DNA of 33,329 nucleotides from DATBIS01 sp036556805 (GTDB lineage Bacteria; Actinomycetota; UBA4738; HRBIN12), in NCBI GenBank assembly GCA_036556805.1, contig DATBIS010000088.1:1-33329 (forward strand), read 5' to 3'. Below the pieces are notes generated by a model that did not search any database, had not been told where the DNA came from, and worked only from the letters and a program-made list of their open reading frames with translations. This document shows positions 6,966 to 13,481 of the stretch, in pieces. Within the stretch, counting starts at the first letter, position 1. Each line of letters begins with the position of its first letter. A program made the position numbers and the translations under genes.

Positions 6966-7826
6966 GTGCGCGCGGAGGACGTGAAGCGGGTCGGGGTGGT
7001 GGGCTGTGGGCTCATGGGCTCGGGCATCGTCGAGGTCGCCGCTCGCGCCGGTTGCGACGTGACCGTGGTCGAGCCCACCGAGGATCTCCTCAAGTCCGGG
7101 CGATCGCGCATCGAGCGATCGGTCGCGAAGGGCGTCGAGAAGGGGAAGGTCTCGGCGGCCGACGCCGAAGCGCTCCTCGGTCGCATCATCGGCGCAACCG
7201 ATCTCGCGTCGTTCGTGGATGCGGACGTCGTGATCGAGGCCGCCACCGAGAACCTCGACGCGAAGCTCGACGTGTTCCGGCGTCTGGGCGAGGCGACCCG
7301 CGACGAGGTCGTGCTCGCGTCGAACACGTCGTCGATCCCGATCGTCGAGCTCGCCGTGGCGTCGGGCCGTCCCGACCGCGTCGTGGGCATGCACTTCTTC
7401 AACCCGCCGCCGGTGATGCAGCTGCTCGAGCTCACGCCCGCGCTCACGACCTCAGACGAGACCATCGAGTTCGCGCGCGCGTTCGCGGAGCGTCTCGGCA
7501 AGGTGGTCGTGCGTTCGAAGGATCACGCCGGCTTCATCGTGAACCGGGTGCTGATCCCGTACCTGAACGACGCCGCACAATTGTTCGACGGGGGCTTCGC
7601 GACCCGCGACGACATCGACACGGCGATCCATCTCGGGCTCGGCCATCCGATGGGGCCGCTGACGCTCATGGACCTCATCGGGATCGACACGTGCGTCGCG
7701 GTCGGCGAGGTGCTGTTCGCCGAGTTCGGCGAGCCGAGGTACGCGCCGCCGCCGGTCTTGCGGCGGATGGTCGCCGCCGGCCACCTCGGCCGAAAATCCG
7801 GCCGCGGCTTCTACGACTACGCCTGA
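6966..7826 (+). CDS. 3-hydroxybutyryl-CoA dehydrogenase
   Basis: 286 residues, the usual length for the single-domain-pair enzyme (Hbd/PaaH/FadB2 type). It oxidises 3-hydroxyacyl-CoA with NAD(P), or reduces acetoacetyl-CoA, in beta-oxidation or butyrate/PHB-type metabolism in the cytoplasm. The Rossmann motif GCGLMG (G13-x-G15-x2-G18) opens the protein; catalytic residues fall at the family spacing: S122, H143 in GMHFFNPPP, E155, and N193 in HAGFIVNRV. The C-terminal domain ends with GRKSGRGFYDY, the common signature ending. GTG 6966 follows GGAAGG (6955-6960) by 5 nt. The 3' end overlaps the convergent MarR gene by 10 bp. Which direction and chain length it serves cannot be told from here. 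Confidence 0.95.
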   Translation: MRAEDVKRVGVVGCGLMGSGIVEVAARAGCDVTVVEPTEDLLKSGRSRIERSVAKGVEKGKVSAADAEALLGRIIGATDLASFVDADVVIEAATENLDAKLDVFRRLGEATRDEVVLASNTSSIPIVELAVASGRPDRVVGMHFFNPPPVMQLLELTPALTTSDETIEFARAFAERLGKVVVRSKDHAGFIVNRVLIPYLNDAAQLFDGGFATRDDIDTAIHLGLGHPMGPLTLMDLIGIDTCVAVGEVLFAEFGEPRYAPPPVLRRMVAAGHLGRKSGRGFYDYA

Positions 7827-8272
7827 GGGGACGTTCGCGCGACCCGCTCGAGCAGGTCGGCCGCGTGTGCGAGCGTGGCGAGGTCCCCCCGGGGGAGGAA
7901 TCGAAGCCGACCGGCGAGGACCTCCACGCGGCGCGAACGACCTCGTGTGAGGGTTCGCGTTCCCTTCCCGGTCGCGCGAACGACGACCACCCGACGATCG
8001 TCGCTGCGGGGCTCCCGCCGCACGAGGCCGTCGCGTTCGAGGCCATCGACCAGCCGCGTCATCGTGGGCGGCCGCACGCCCTCGGCGGCCGCGAGCTCGC
8101 CGATCGGGATCGGGCCGGCGAACACGATCACCGAGAGCGCCGACAGTCGGGGAGCCGAGATGCCGAGCGCCTCGTCCTCCGCGCGCAGGCGACGCAAGAG
8201 GTGGATGGCCGCCGAATGGAGCCGGTCGGCCACCACCTCCACCTCTCGCGCCGGGGAAGGTCGCCTTGACAT
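7817..8272 (-). CDS. MarR family transcriptional regulator
   Basis: 151 residues, typical of MarR dimeric winged-helix repressors. The winged-helix core is at ~45-105: LSALSVIVFAGPIPIGELAA, then the recognition helix region GVRPPTMTRLVDGLERDGLV and the basic wing RREPRSDDRRVVVVRAT. Helices at both ends would form the dimer. It is divergent from the ankyrin gene with 55 bp between them, where an inverted repeat lies, so it probably represses itself and perhaps the ankyrin gene. The inducer is unknown. ATG 8272 has no Shine-Dalgarno sequence, so this message may also be leaderless. Overlaps the dehydrogenase gene by 10 bp at the 3' end. Confidence 0.93.
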   Translation of the reverse strand: MSRRPSPAREVEVVADRLHSAAIHLLRRLRAEDEALGISAPRLSALSVIVFAGPIPIGELAAAEGVRPPTMTRLVDGLERDGLVRREPRSDDRRVVVVRATGKGTRTLTRGRSRRVEVLAGRLRFLPRGDLATLAHAADLLERVARTSPQA

Positions 8273-8274
8273 GG

Positions 8275-8300
8275 TGTGTGGTATTTAGTTAGCCTACACA
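8275..8300. promoter_or_regulatory. Putative MarR operator and divergent promoter
   Basis: An AT-rich island (8281-8311) between divergent genes carries the inverted repeat TGTGT (8275-8279) and ACACA (8296-8300) with 16 bp between the arms; TGTGTGG and CCTACACA pair with one mismatch. It begins 2 bp from the MarR ATG. A plus-strand -10 candidate, TAGATT (8303-8308), adjoins it, so occupancy should block both genes. Confidence 0.5.
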
Positions 8301-8327
8301 AATAGATTCTTGCACGGAGGCGGCGCG

Positions 8328-8981
8328 ATGGCAAGCACCGACGACCTCTTTCGGGCGATCGACGAAGAGGACGTGGCTCGGGTTCGTTTGCTCGTGGACT
8401 CGGATCCGTCGATCGCCACGGCTCGCGATCCGCAGGGCGTCTCCGCGCTCATGCGGGCGCGTTACCGCCGGGACAAGGCGATCGCGAACGCGATCCTCCC
8501 GCACGTGCCCGAGCTCGACGTCTTCGAGGCGGCGTCGTTCGACGACCTCGACCGTCTGACGCGACTCCTCGCCGACGACCCGACGCTCGCGACGACGATG
8601 AGCGGCGACGGCTTCACCGCGCTGCACTTCGCGGCGTTCTTCGGCCGCCACGAGGCCGTCGCGCTCCTGCTCGAACGCGGCGCCGACGTCGATGCGCGGG
8701 GGACGGGCTGGATGACCGGCACCGCCCTGCACTCGGCCGCGAGCGGCGGCCACACCGAGGCCATGCGACGGTTGCTCGAGGCCGGCGCGGACCCCGACGC
8801 GCGCCAGTCCCACGGGTTCGTTGCGCTGCACGCGGCCGCGCAGAACGGCCGGGTGGACGACGTGGAGCTGCTGCTCGCATACGGCGCGGATCCCTCGGCG
8901 GCGAACGACGACGGCGCGACCGCTCGCGACCTCACCACCGACGACGACGTTCGCGCGCGCCTGGATCAGGCGAACGCGTAG
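8328..8981 (+). CDS. Ankyrin-repeat protein
   Basis: 217 residues made of ankyrin repeats of ~33 residues. Clear units are DGFTALHFAAFFGRHEAVAL (with LLERGADVDARG), GTALHSAASGGHTEAMRRLL (with EAGADPDARQ) and GFVALHAAAQNGRVDDVELL (with LAYGADPSAAND); weaker repeats precede them from residue ~5 (LFRAIDEEDVARVRLLV). No signal peptide or TM segment, so it is probably a cytoplasmic protein-binding scaffold. The ATG at 8328 is preceded by GGAGG (8316-8320) at 7 nt; an upstream TTG at 8310 would place the ribosome site inside the coding region and is rejected. It is divergent from the MarR gene and overlaps the convergent C45 hydrolase by 16 bp. Confidence 0.92.
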   Translation: MASTDDLFRAIDEEDVARVRLLVDSDPSIATARDPQGVSALMRARYRRDKAIANAILPHVPELDVFEAASFDDLDRLTRLLADDPTLATTMSGDGFTALHFAAFFGRHEAVALLLERGADVDARGTGWMTGTALHSAASGGHTEAMRRLLEAGADPDARQSHGFVALHAAAQNGRVDDVELLLAYGADPSAANDDGATARDLTTDDDVRARLDQANA

Positions 8982-10027
8982 ACCTGCTCGACCGAGTCGC
9001 AGGGATTGCCGCGGCCGAACGTCACGCGGCGCTCGGTGACGTCGGCGACACACCAGAAACACGTGACGGACCCGGAGCCGTCCCCGGGGTCTCCGTGGCG
9101 GCAGAGCGAGTCGGGTGCGTGCTCGTGATCCGAGAGGAACGAACGGAGCATCGCCTCGTCGACGGTGCCCGGCTTGGCGTCCGCCAGCAACTCGTGCGCG
9201 CGGCGGTAGCGCACGGCCGACTGCTCCGCGTACTCGGGATCGCCCTCATAGGAGAGCATCGAGTCGCACACGTAGTGGTTCGTGTGCACGAGCATTCCGT
9301 CGGCCGGCTCCGTCATCTCGACGGCGGTCGCGGACCCCTCGACGTTCACGACGCGGCCGTCCGCCGACGCGAGCACGTTGTTGTACGAGGAGGCCCGGTC
9401 GTGGCGGATCGCCGTGCCCACCATCATGTCGAGGTCGGGGTCGCGCAGCATCGCGCGCACCTGCACCTCGCGCGGGATGCCGACGCGTTCGTCGTTGGGG
9501 CTCAGCTCGTTGCCGGTGAGCGAGAGCCCCGCCGAGTTCCACCCCACGCTGATCCAGATGCCGTTGCCGATCGTGAGCGCGGTGGGCTCGTCCTCGATCG
9601 ACCACTCCACCGCCATGAGGTCTTCTTGATATCGGCGCGACATGTCGTTGTTGTGCGCGACGAGCACGTGACCGTTCGCGGTCTTGGGAGCGATCGCCAC
9701 GAGGTCGCTGCACCCCTTCGCGTGCGCGGGGTGGCGCGGCTCGTACCAGATCTCCTCGATGAAGCACGCGAACAGCGCGCGCGGGTCGACGCCGACCGCC
9801 TCCGCGGCGCCCTCGACCTCCTCGAGGAACCACGGCATCGCCTCGGTGGTGACGGCGCGATATTCGTCGGCGAGCCGGAGCTGCTCCTCGCGCGAACGGC
9901 CGCCCGGGAGCGGCTCGTCGAATGCCGTCTCACGCGCGATCGTCTCCGCCGCCATCTCGCCCACCTGGGCGCCCACCTCTCGATGCGTCCCGGCCACCCG
10001 GATGAGGGGGATCGTGTGCGGCGTCAT
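8966..10027 (-). CDS. C45 family autoproteolytic acyltransferase/hydrolase
   Basis: 353 residues. It has features of the peptidase C45 / acyl-CoA:6-aminopenicillanate acyltransferase family (Ntn hydrolases): an N-terminal RVAGTHREVGAQVGEMAAET, then AKGCSDLVAIAP in which C106 would be the new N-terminal nucleophile after self-cleavage at Gly-Cys, then NGHVLVAHNNDM, WNSAGLSLTGNEL and GTVDEAMLRSFLSDHEHAPD. Relatives cleave or transfer acyl groups on amides; the natural substrate here is unknown and penicillin synthesis is not implied. No signal peptide is seen. ATG 10027 overlaps the TGA of the bactofilin-like gene upstream (ATGA), so the two are co-translated. Confidence 0.88.
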   Translation of the reverse strand: MTPHTIPLIRVAGTHREVGAQVGEMAAETIARETAFDEPLPGGRSREEQLRLADEYRAVTTEAMPWFLEEVEGAAEAVGVDPRALFACFIEEIWYEPRHPAHAKGCSDLVAIAPKTANGHVLVAHNNDMSRRYQEDLMAVEWSIEDEPTALTIGNGIWISVGWNSAGLSLTGNELSPNDERVGIPREVQVRAMLRDPDLDMMVGTAIRHDRASSYNNVLASADGRVVNVEGSATAVEMTEPADGMLVHTNHYVCDSMLSYEGDPEYAEQSAVRYRRAHELLADAKPGTVDEAMLRSFLSDHEHAPDSLCRHGDPGDGSGSVTCFWCVADVTERRVTFGRGNPCDSVEQVYAFA

Positions 10028-10932
10028 GCCGGCATCGCGGGCATCGGCGGCGTCGGCGGGGCGGGCCGCATCGATGCTGTGGCGTCCTTGCGCCCGGCGG
10101 CGCGCGCGGCGATCGCGATCGCGCCGAGCCCCACCGCGGTGGCGACGACCCAGAGGAGACCCGCGAGGATCGGCACGAGCGCCACGACGCGCAGGATGCC
10201 CCATCCGATCGCGAACGCGCCCACCCGGGAGCCTGATGACTTGAGGAGCCGCCGTCCCAGCAGGTACGCGGACGCGACATACCCGAGCCAATACAACAGT
10301 CCGAGCGCCAGGAGCAGGCCGAGGCCGAACGGGATGCCCACGAGCGTGACGATCGCGAGGACCGCGAAGATCGGCAGGCCGATGAGCACGAGGAACCCCC
10401 ACCCCGCTGCGGCTCCCGTGCGTGCCTCGGCCGCGGAGGCAACGGCGTCGGCCGCCCGCGGCGCGAACAGCACGATCAGGAGCCCGAGCAGGAAGCTCGA
10501 CACGGTGGTGGCGACCCAGATCGCGAGCCGGCTCGCGAGCCGGAGGTTCCCCCAGTCGACGTTGAAGTTCACGCCGCCGACGGTGCCGTCGACCTGGCCC
10601 GCGATCCTCGGGCTCAGCCGCGACCGCACGTTGCCGTGCACGGTGGCGCCCTCTCCCACCAGCACCCTGCCGTTGAACGCCACGACGTCGCCGTTCACGT
10701 CGCCCACGATCGAGGCGTCGCCGTTGAACACGACGACGTTGCCGGTGACGGTCCCCTCGATCGTGGCATCACCGTCGAAGATCACGGCGTCGTTCACCGT
10801 GTCCCCGGCCGGGACGAGCAGGCTCCCCGTCAGCACGACGAAGTCCTTCGTCCCGTCCGCGGCGAGCGCCGTCCCGGCGAGCGCGAACGAGACGACGAAG
10901 GCCAGCGCGGCGACTCCCAGGAACCTCCTCAT
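10024..10932 (-). CDS. Exported bactofilin-like (polymer-forming) membrane protein
   Basis: 302 residues. A signal peptide (FLGVAALAFVVSFALAGTALA) is followed by ~90 residues of short Gly-spaced repeats such as GTVTGNVVVFNGDASIVGDV, NGDVVAFNGRVLVGEGATVH, the pattern of the right-handed beta-helix of bactofilins (polymer-forming cytoskeletal family). The second half holds about four TM helices (TTVSSFLLGLLIVLFAP, WGFLVLIGLPIFAVLAIVTL, LGLLLALGLLYWLGYVASAY, GILRVVALVPILAGLLWVVA) and a Pro/Ala-rich tail. Because the beta-helix follows a signal peptide it should lie outside the membrane, unlike classical bactofilins. ATG 10932 is 6 nt from a TAGGCT hexamer and has no Shine-Dalgarno sequence. First gene of a two-gene operon with the C45 hydrolase. 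Confidence 0.83.
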   Translation of the reverse strand: MRRFLGVAALAFVVSFALAGTALAADGTKDFVVLTGSLLVPAGDTVNDAVIFDGDATIEGTVTGNVVVFNGDASIVGDVNGDVVAFNGRVLVGEGATVHGNVRSRLSPRIAGQVDGTVGGVNFNVDWGNLRLASRLAIWVATTVSSFLLGLLIVLFAPRAADAVASAAEARTGAAAGWGFLVLIGLPIFAVLAIVTLVGIPFGLGLLLALGLLYWLGYVASAYLLGRRLLKSSGSRVGAFAIGWGILRVVALVPILAGLLWVVATAVGLGAIAIAARAAGRKDATASMRPAPPTPPMPAMPA

Positions 10933-10938
10933 GCGTGC

Positions 10939-10944
10939 AGCCTA
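10939..10944 (-). promoter_or_regulatory. -10 element of a leaderless transcript
   Basis: TAGGCT (minus strand, 10944 to 10939), exactly 6 nt before the ATG at 10932. The start of transcription would fall on or next to the start codon; no ribosome site is present. Confidence 0.55.
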
Positions 10945-11205
10945 GCCCGATCGTGGCGCTCCGGCGCAGGGTGGGAATTCGCCCGATCGAGGCGGGTCGT
11001 TGAGCTGCTCTCCACGCGGCCCGCGAGGACCGCCTCCGTCGCGGTCGACGGGTGGAATCGGCCGCCGAGTCGACCGTGATCATCACGAGGGACCGCCGTC
11101 CTGGAGATCCCCGCCAAACGCCACGAGAAGCACGAACCGAACCTCGCCCTCGAACCCACCGCATTTCCGCAGGTCAGAGGCCTGTCGGAGCCGGCCATTA
11201 CCGTG

Positions 11206-11231
11206 GCTGTGCGGCCCCCTGACCGCACAGC
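11206..11231 (+). promoter_or_regulatory. Hairpin directly before the rmuC ribosome site
   Basis: Perfect 9-bp stem GCTGTGCGG (11206-11214) and CCGCACAGC (11223-11231) with an 8-nt loop. The GAGGAGG ribosome site starts at the next base (11232-11238), 5 nt before the ATG. The stem could sit on the 5' leader and affect translation; it lacks a T-run. Confidence 0.4.
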
Positions 11232-11243
11232 GAGGAGGACGGG

Positions 11244-12236
11244 ATGACCGAGATCGGGATCGCGGTGCTCGCGCTCGCCCTGGGCACGGCGCTCGGCGTT
11301 GCCGTGGTGGCGTTCCGGCGTCCGGCGTCCGCGGATCGCGCGGGGACCGATCGGCTCGAGGCGCGCCTCGACGTGCAGGGGGTGCATCTGCAGCGAATCG
11401 CCGACGCCGCGGTCGGCCGCGACCGCGAGGCCGAGAGCTTCCGCGACGAGCTCGCGGGGACCCGCCGGGCGCTCGAGGAGCTGCGGGTCCGGGAGCAGGA
11501 ACGGCGCGGGGCCGACGACGAGCAGCGCGAGGCGATCCGCCGCCTGTCGACGGTGCTCGCCGGAAGCGCGTCGAAGGGGCGCGCCGGCGAGCACGTGTTG
11601 CGGGAGCATCTCGGCCAGCTGCCGCCGACGATGCTCGCGAGCGACTTCCGCGTGAACGGCAAGAACGTCGAGTTCGCCCTGCTGCTGTCGGACGGCCGCC
11701 GGCTGCCGATCGACTCCAAGTGGCCGGCGCTCGCGGAGCTCGAGGCGCTCGAGGCCGCTGCCGAACCTGCCGATCGCGAGGCCTGCGCGCGCGCCGTGGA
11801 GCGCGTCGTGGCCGCGAGGGCGAAGGAGGTCGCGCAATACCTCGACCCCGCGCTCACCGCACCCCTCGCGATCGCCGCCGTTCCCGACGCGGCGTATGCG
11901 GTCCTGCGGCGTGCGCACGCCGACGCGTACGCGAAGGGCGTCGTGATCGTGCCCTACTCGGCGGCCCTGCCGATCGTGCTGTTCCTTTACGCGCTCGTGC
12001 AGCGCTTCGGGGAGGCGGCCGACGTCCAGGTCGCGCTCGCCGACGTCGCGAGCGTGCTCGACCAGATGGAGGCTGTGGTCGAGAACAAGTTCGCGCGCGC
12101 GGCGACCATGCTCACGAACGGCGCCGACGAGTTCCGCTCGTCGCTCGGCAAGGCACGTGGCTCGATCGCGCGCGCGAGGGCGGGCGCCGGCGAGGAGACG
12201 ACGGGCGCGGAGGGCGTGCTGACGCTCGTGAACTAA
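11244..12236 (+). CDS. rmuC: DNA recombination protein RmuC
   Basis: 330 residues. An N-terminal TM anchor (IGIAVLALALGTALGVAVV) precedes a helical, probably coiled-coil region (~35-105, rich in Arg, Glu and Ala). The RmuC nuclease-like core follows: SKGRAGEHVLREHLGQLPP, then VNGKNVEFALLLSDGRRLPI, DSKWPALAELEAL and GVVIVPYSAALPIVLFLYAL. RmuC limits inversions at short inverted repeats and belongs to the PD-(D/E)XK-like group. The protein is somewhat shorter than the E. coli one (~475), mainly through a short coiled coil. Start ATG follows GAGGAGG by 5 nt. The next gene is 9 bp downstream and its -10 hexamer lies over this stop codon. Confidence 0.92.
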   Translation: MTEIGIAVLALALGTALGVAVVAFRRPASADRAGTDRLEARLDVQGVHLQRIADAAVGRDREAESFRDELAGTRRALEELRVREQERRGADDEQREAIRRLSTVLAGSASKGRAGEHVLREHLGQLPPTMLASDFRVNGKNVEFALLLSDGRRLPIDSKWPALAELEALEAAAEPADREACARAVERVVAARAKEVAQYLDPALTAPLAIAAVPDAAYAVLRRAHADAYAKGVVIVPYSAALPIVLFLYALVQRFGEAADVQVALADVASVLDQMEAVVENKFARAATMLTNGADEFRSSLGKARGSIARARAGAGEETTGAEGVLTLVN

Positions 12237-12239
12237 GCT
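12234..12239 (+). promoter_or_regulatory. -10 element over the rmuC stop codon
   Basis: TAAGCT, whose TAA is the rmuC stop codon, 6 nt before the GTG at 12246. Spacing and sequence match the elements before 10932 (TAGGCT) and glnB (TAAGCT), so the small gene probably also has its own leaderless transcript. Confidence 0.5.
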
Positions 12240-12245
12240 CGCCGC

Positions 12246-12587
12246 GTGGAGTTCTCCGAGGCCCTCGAGCGGTTCGGGTTCCACCGCGCCGATGAGCGGG
12301 GCCTCAGTCGAGGCAGCGAGCTCTACACGGCCACGCCGAACGCGTTCATGACCTACATGGTGCACGCGTACGACGACGGCACGGCGCTGTTCACGTGGGA
12401 GTTCGCGATCGTGGAGTTCCTTCGCAAGCACGGGCTCCAGGTTGGGTCGGCCGAGGCCGACAACCAGTTCATGTACCCCCGGCAGGACCTTCGCGGCCCG
12501 CAAGACGCCGCGTGGCTCACCTCGGCGATCGAGCAGACCGGCGCGGCGCTCTCCTCGCTCCGCTTCGACGACCCCGAGCGATTCTGA
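12246..12587 (+). CDS. Small hypothetical protein
   Basis: 113 residues, soluble, no signal peptide or TM helix. The sequence is rich in aromatic and acidic residues (for example NAFMTYMVHAYDDGTALFTW and NQFMYPRQDL) and has a clear alpha/beta look. I do not recognise a family. It starts with GTG 12246, 9 bp after the rmuC stop and without a Shine-Dalgarno sequence, but 6 nt after a TAAGCT hexamer. The next gene follows after 8 bp. Third-position GC bias and a sensible composition support real coding. Any link to RmuC is inferred only from position. Confidence 0.75.
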   Translation: MEFSEALERFGFHRADERGLSRGSELYTATPNAFMTYMVHAYDDGTALFTWEFAIVEFLRKHGLQVGSAEADNQFMYPRQDLRGPQDAAWLTSAIEQTGAALSSLRFDDPERF

Positions 12588-12595
12588 GACCGAGC

Positions 12596-13414
12596 ATGCC
12601 TCGCATCGTGCGCGCCGTTGCCGTGCTCGTTGGGCCGCTGGTGGTGGAAACCGTCGCCGTCATCCCGAACGTCGCCGCCGCGCATCCTCTGCCGGATCCG
12701 CGGCCCTGTCCCGGCTGCTACGCGCCCGCGCTCGAGACGAGCTGGCAATGGCAGCTGCAGGGGCCGATCGACACCTCGATCGACGTGCAGATGTACGACG
12801 TCGACGGGTTCGAGACGAAGAAGAGCATCGTCGCCGACCTGCACGCCGACGGGAGGATGGTCGTGTGCTACCTCTCGGCCGGGTCGTGGGAGAACTGGCG
12901 GCCCGACGCCGACGACTTCCCGAACTCGGTCCTGGGCAAGAACAACGGATGGCCGGGCGAGAAGTGGCTCGACATCCGCAAGCTCGGCATCCTGCGGCCG
13001 ATCATGGAGGCGCGCATGGACATCTGCGCCGACAAGGGCTTCGATGCGATCGAGTTCGATAACGTCGACGGCTACCAGAACCACACCGGTTTCCCGCTGG
13101 ATGCCCACGATCAGCTGCACTACAACGTCTTCCTTGCGAACCAGGCGCATGCGCGCGGCCTCTCCGCGGTCCTGAAGAACGACGTCGGTCAGGTGGAGAA
13201 GCTGTTGCCGTACTTCGATTTCGCGCTGAACGAGCAGTGCTTCCAGTACGACGAGTGCGACCTGCTCCTGCCCTTCGTCGACGCGGGGAAGGCGGTCTTC
13301 GGCGTCGAGTACAAGCTGCACCGCCCGGAGTTCTGTCCTCAGGCGAACGCGATGAACTTCAACTTCCTGCGGAAGAAGCTCTCGCTGAAGGTCTGGCGAA
13401 GGCCCTGCCGCTAG
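12596..13414 (+). CDS. Secreted GH114-like endo-alpha-1,4-polygalactosaminidase
   Basis: 272 residues. An N-terminal signal peptide (IVRAVAVLVGPLVVETVAVI) ends near AAAHPLPDP. The catalytic TIM-barrel domain has the marks of the GH114/TM1410 family: SWQWQLQG, DVQMYDVDGFET, VVCYLSAGSWENWRPDADDF, KWLDIRKLGILRPIM, KGFDAIEFDNVDGYQNHTGF with the acidic DNVD cluster, and FALNEQCFQYDEC. Known members cut alpha-1,4-galactosamine polymers of biofilm or cell surface; the true substrate here is not known. Several cysteines (CPGC, CFQYDEC, FCPQ) suggest disulfides in an exported protein. ATG 12596 gives the signal peptide; only a weak GAG precedes it, 8 bp after the previous stop, so it may depend on read-through translation. 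Confidence 0.88.
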   Translation: MPRIVRAVAVLVGPLVVETVAVIPNVAAAHPLPDPRPCPGCYAPALETSWQWQLQGPIDTSIDVQMYDVDGFETKKSIVADLHADGRMVVCYLSAGSWENWRPDADDFPNSVLGKNNGWPGEKWLDIRKLGILRPIMEARMDICADKGFDAIEFDNVDGYQNHTGFPLDAHDQLHYNVFLANQAHARGLSAVLKNDVGQVEKLLPYFDFALNEQCFQYDECDLLLPFVDAGKAVFGVEYKLHRPEFCPQANAMNFNFLRKKLSLKVWRRPCR

Positions 13415-13443
13415 CGGCCGGGCTGCCCGAGACCTTCGGCCGA

Positions 13444-13478
13444 TTGACGCTCTCATCCAGTGCTTGCATAGTTATGCG
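13444..13478 (+). promoter_or_regulatory. Arginine operon promoter with overlapping ARG box
   Basis: TTGACG (13444-13449), a 17-bp spacer and CATAGT (13467-13472) form the best sigma-70-type promoter in the window. An ARG box TGCATAGTTATGCG (13465-13478 including the flanking T, one mismatch from a perfect palindrome) covers the -10 and the start point. Transcription should start at about 13479, 3 nt before the argC ATG at 13482, with no ribosome site. ArgR encoded at 17825-18310 is the expected repressor. Confidence 0.75.
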
Positions 13479-13481
13479 CTC

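Larger units (their letters stand above)
10933..11243. other. Divergent intergenic region, 311 bp
   Basis: Longest stretch without a gene call. It holds the leaderless promoter of the bactofilin-like gene at its left end and a 9-bp hairpin plus ribosome site of rmuC at its right end. The minus strand is open here, but only as an extension of a frame antisense to rmuC, without protein-like features. I see no tRNA or known RNA motif in the middle. Confidence 0.5.

Noticed and set aside
8310..8327. TTG start six codons upstream for the ankyrin protein
   Set aside because: It would put the GGAGG ribosome site inside the coding region; ATG 8328 has ideal spacing.
8966..10027. Penicillin biosynthesis by the C45 family enzyme
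   Set aside because: Only the fold family matches; no other beta-lactam genes are near, and the family has many other substrates.
10929..12503. A 524-codon minus-strand frame across the 311-bp gap and rmuC
   Set aside because: Antisense to rmuC and the small gene at 12246; no motif; the gap part alone has no convincing start or fold.
13464..13481. TTG start six codons upstream for argC
   Set aside because: It lies in the ARG box and upstream of the predicted transcript start.
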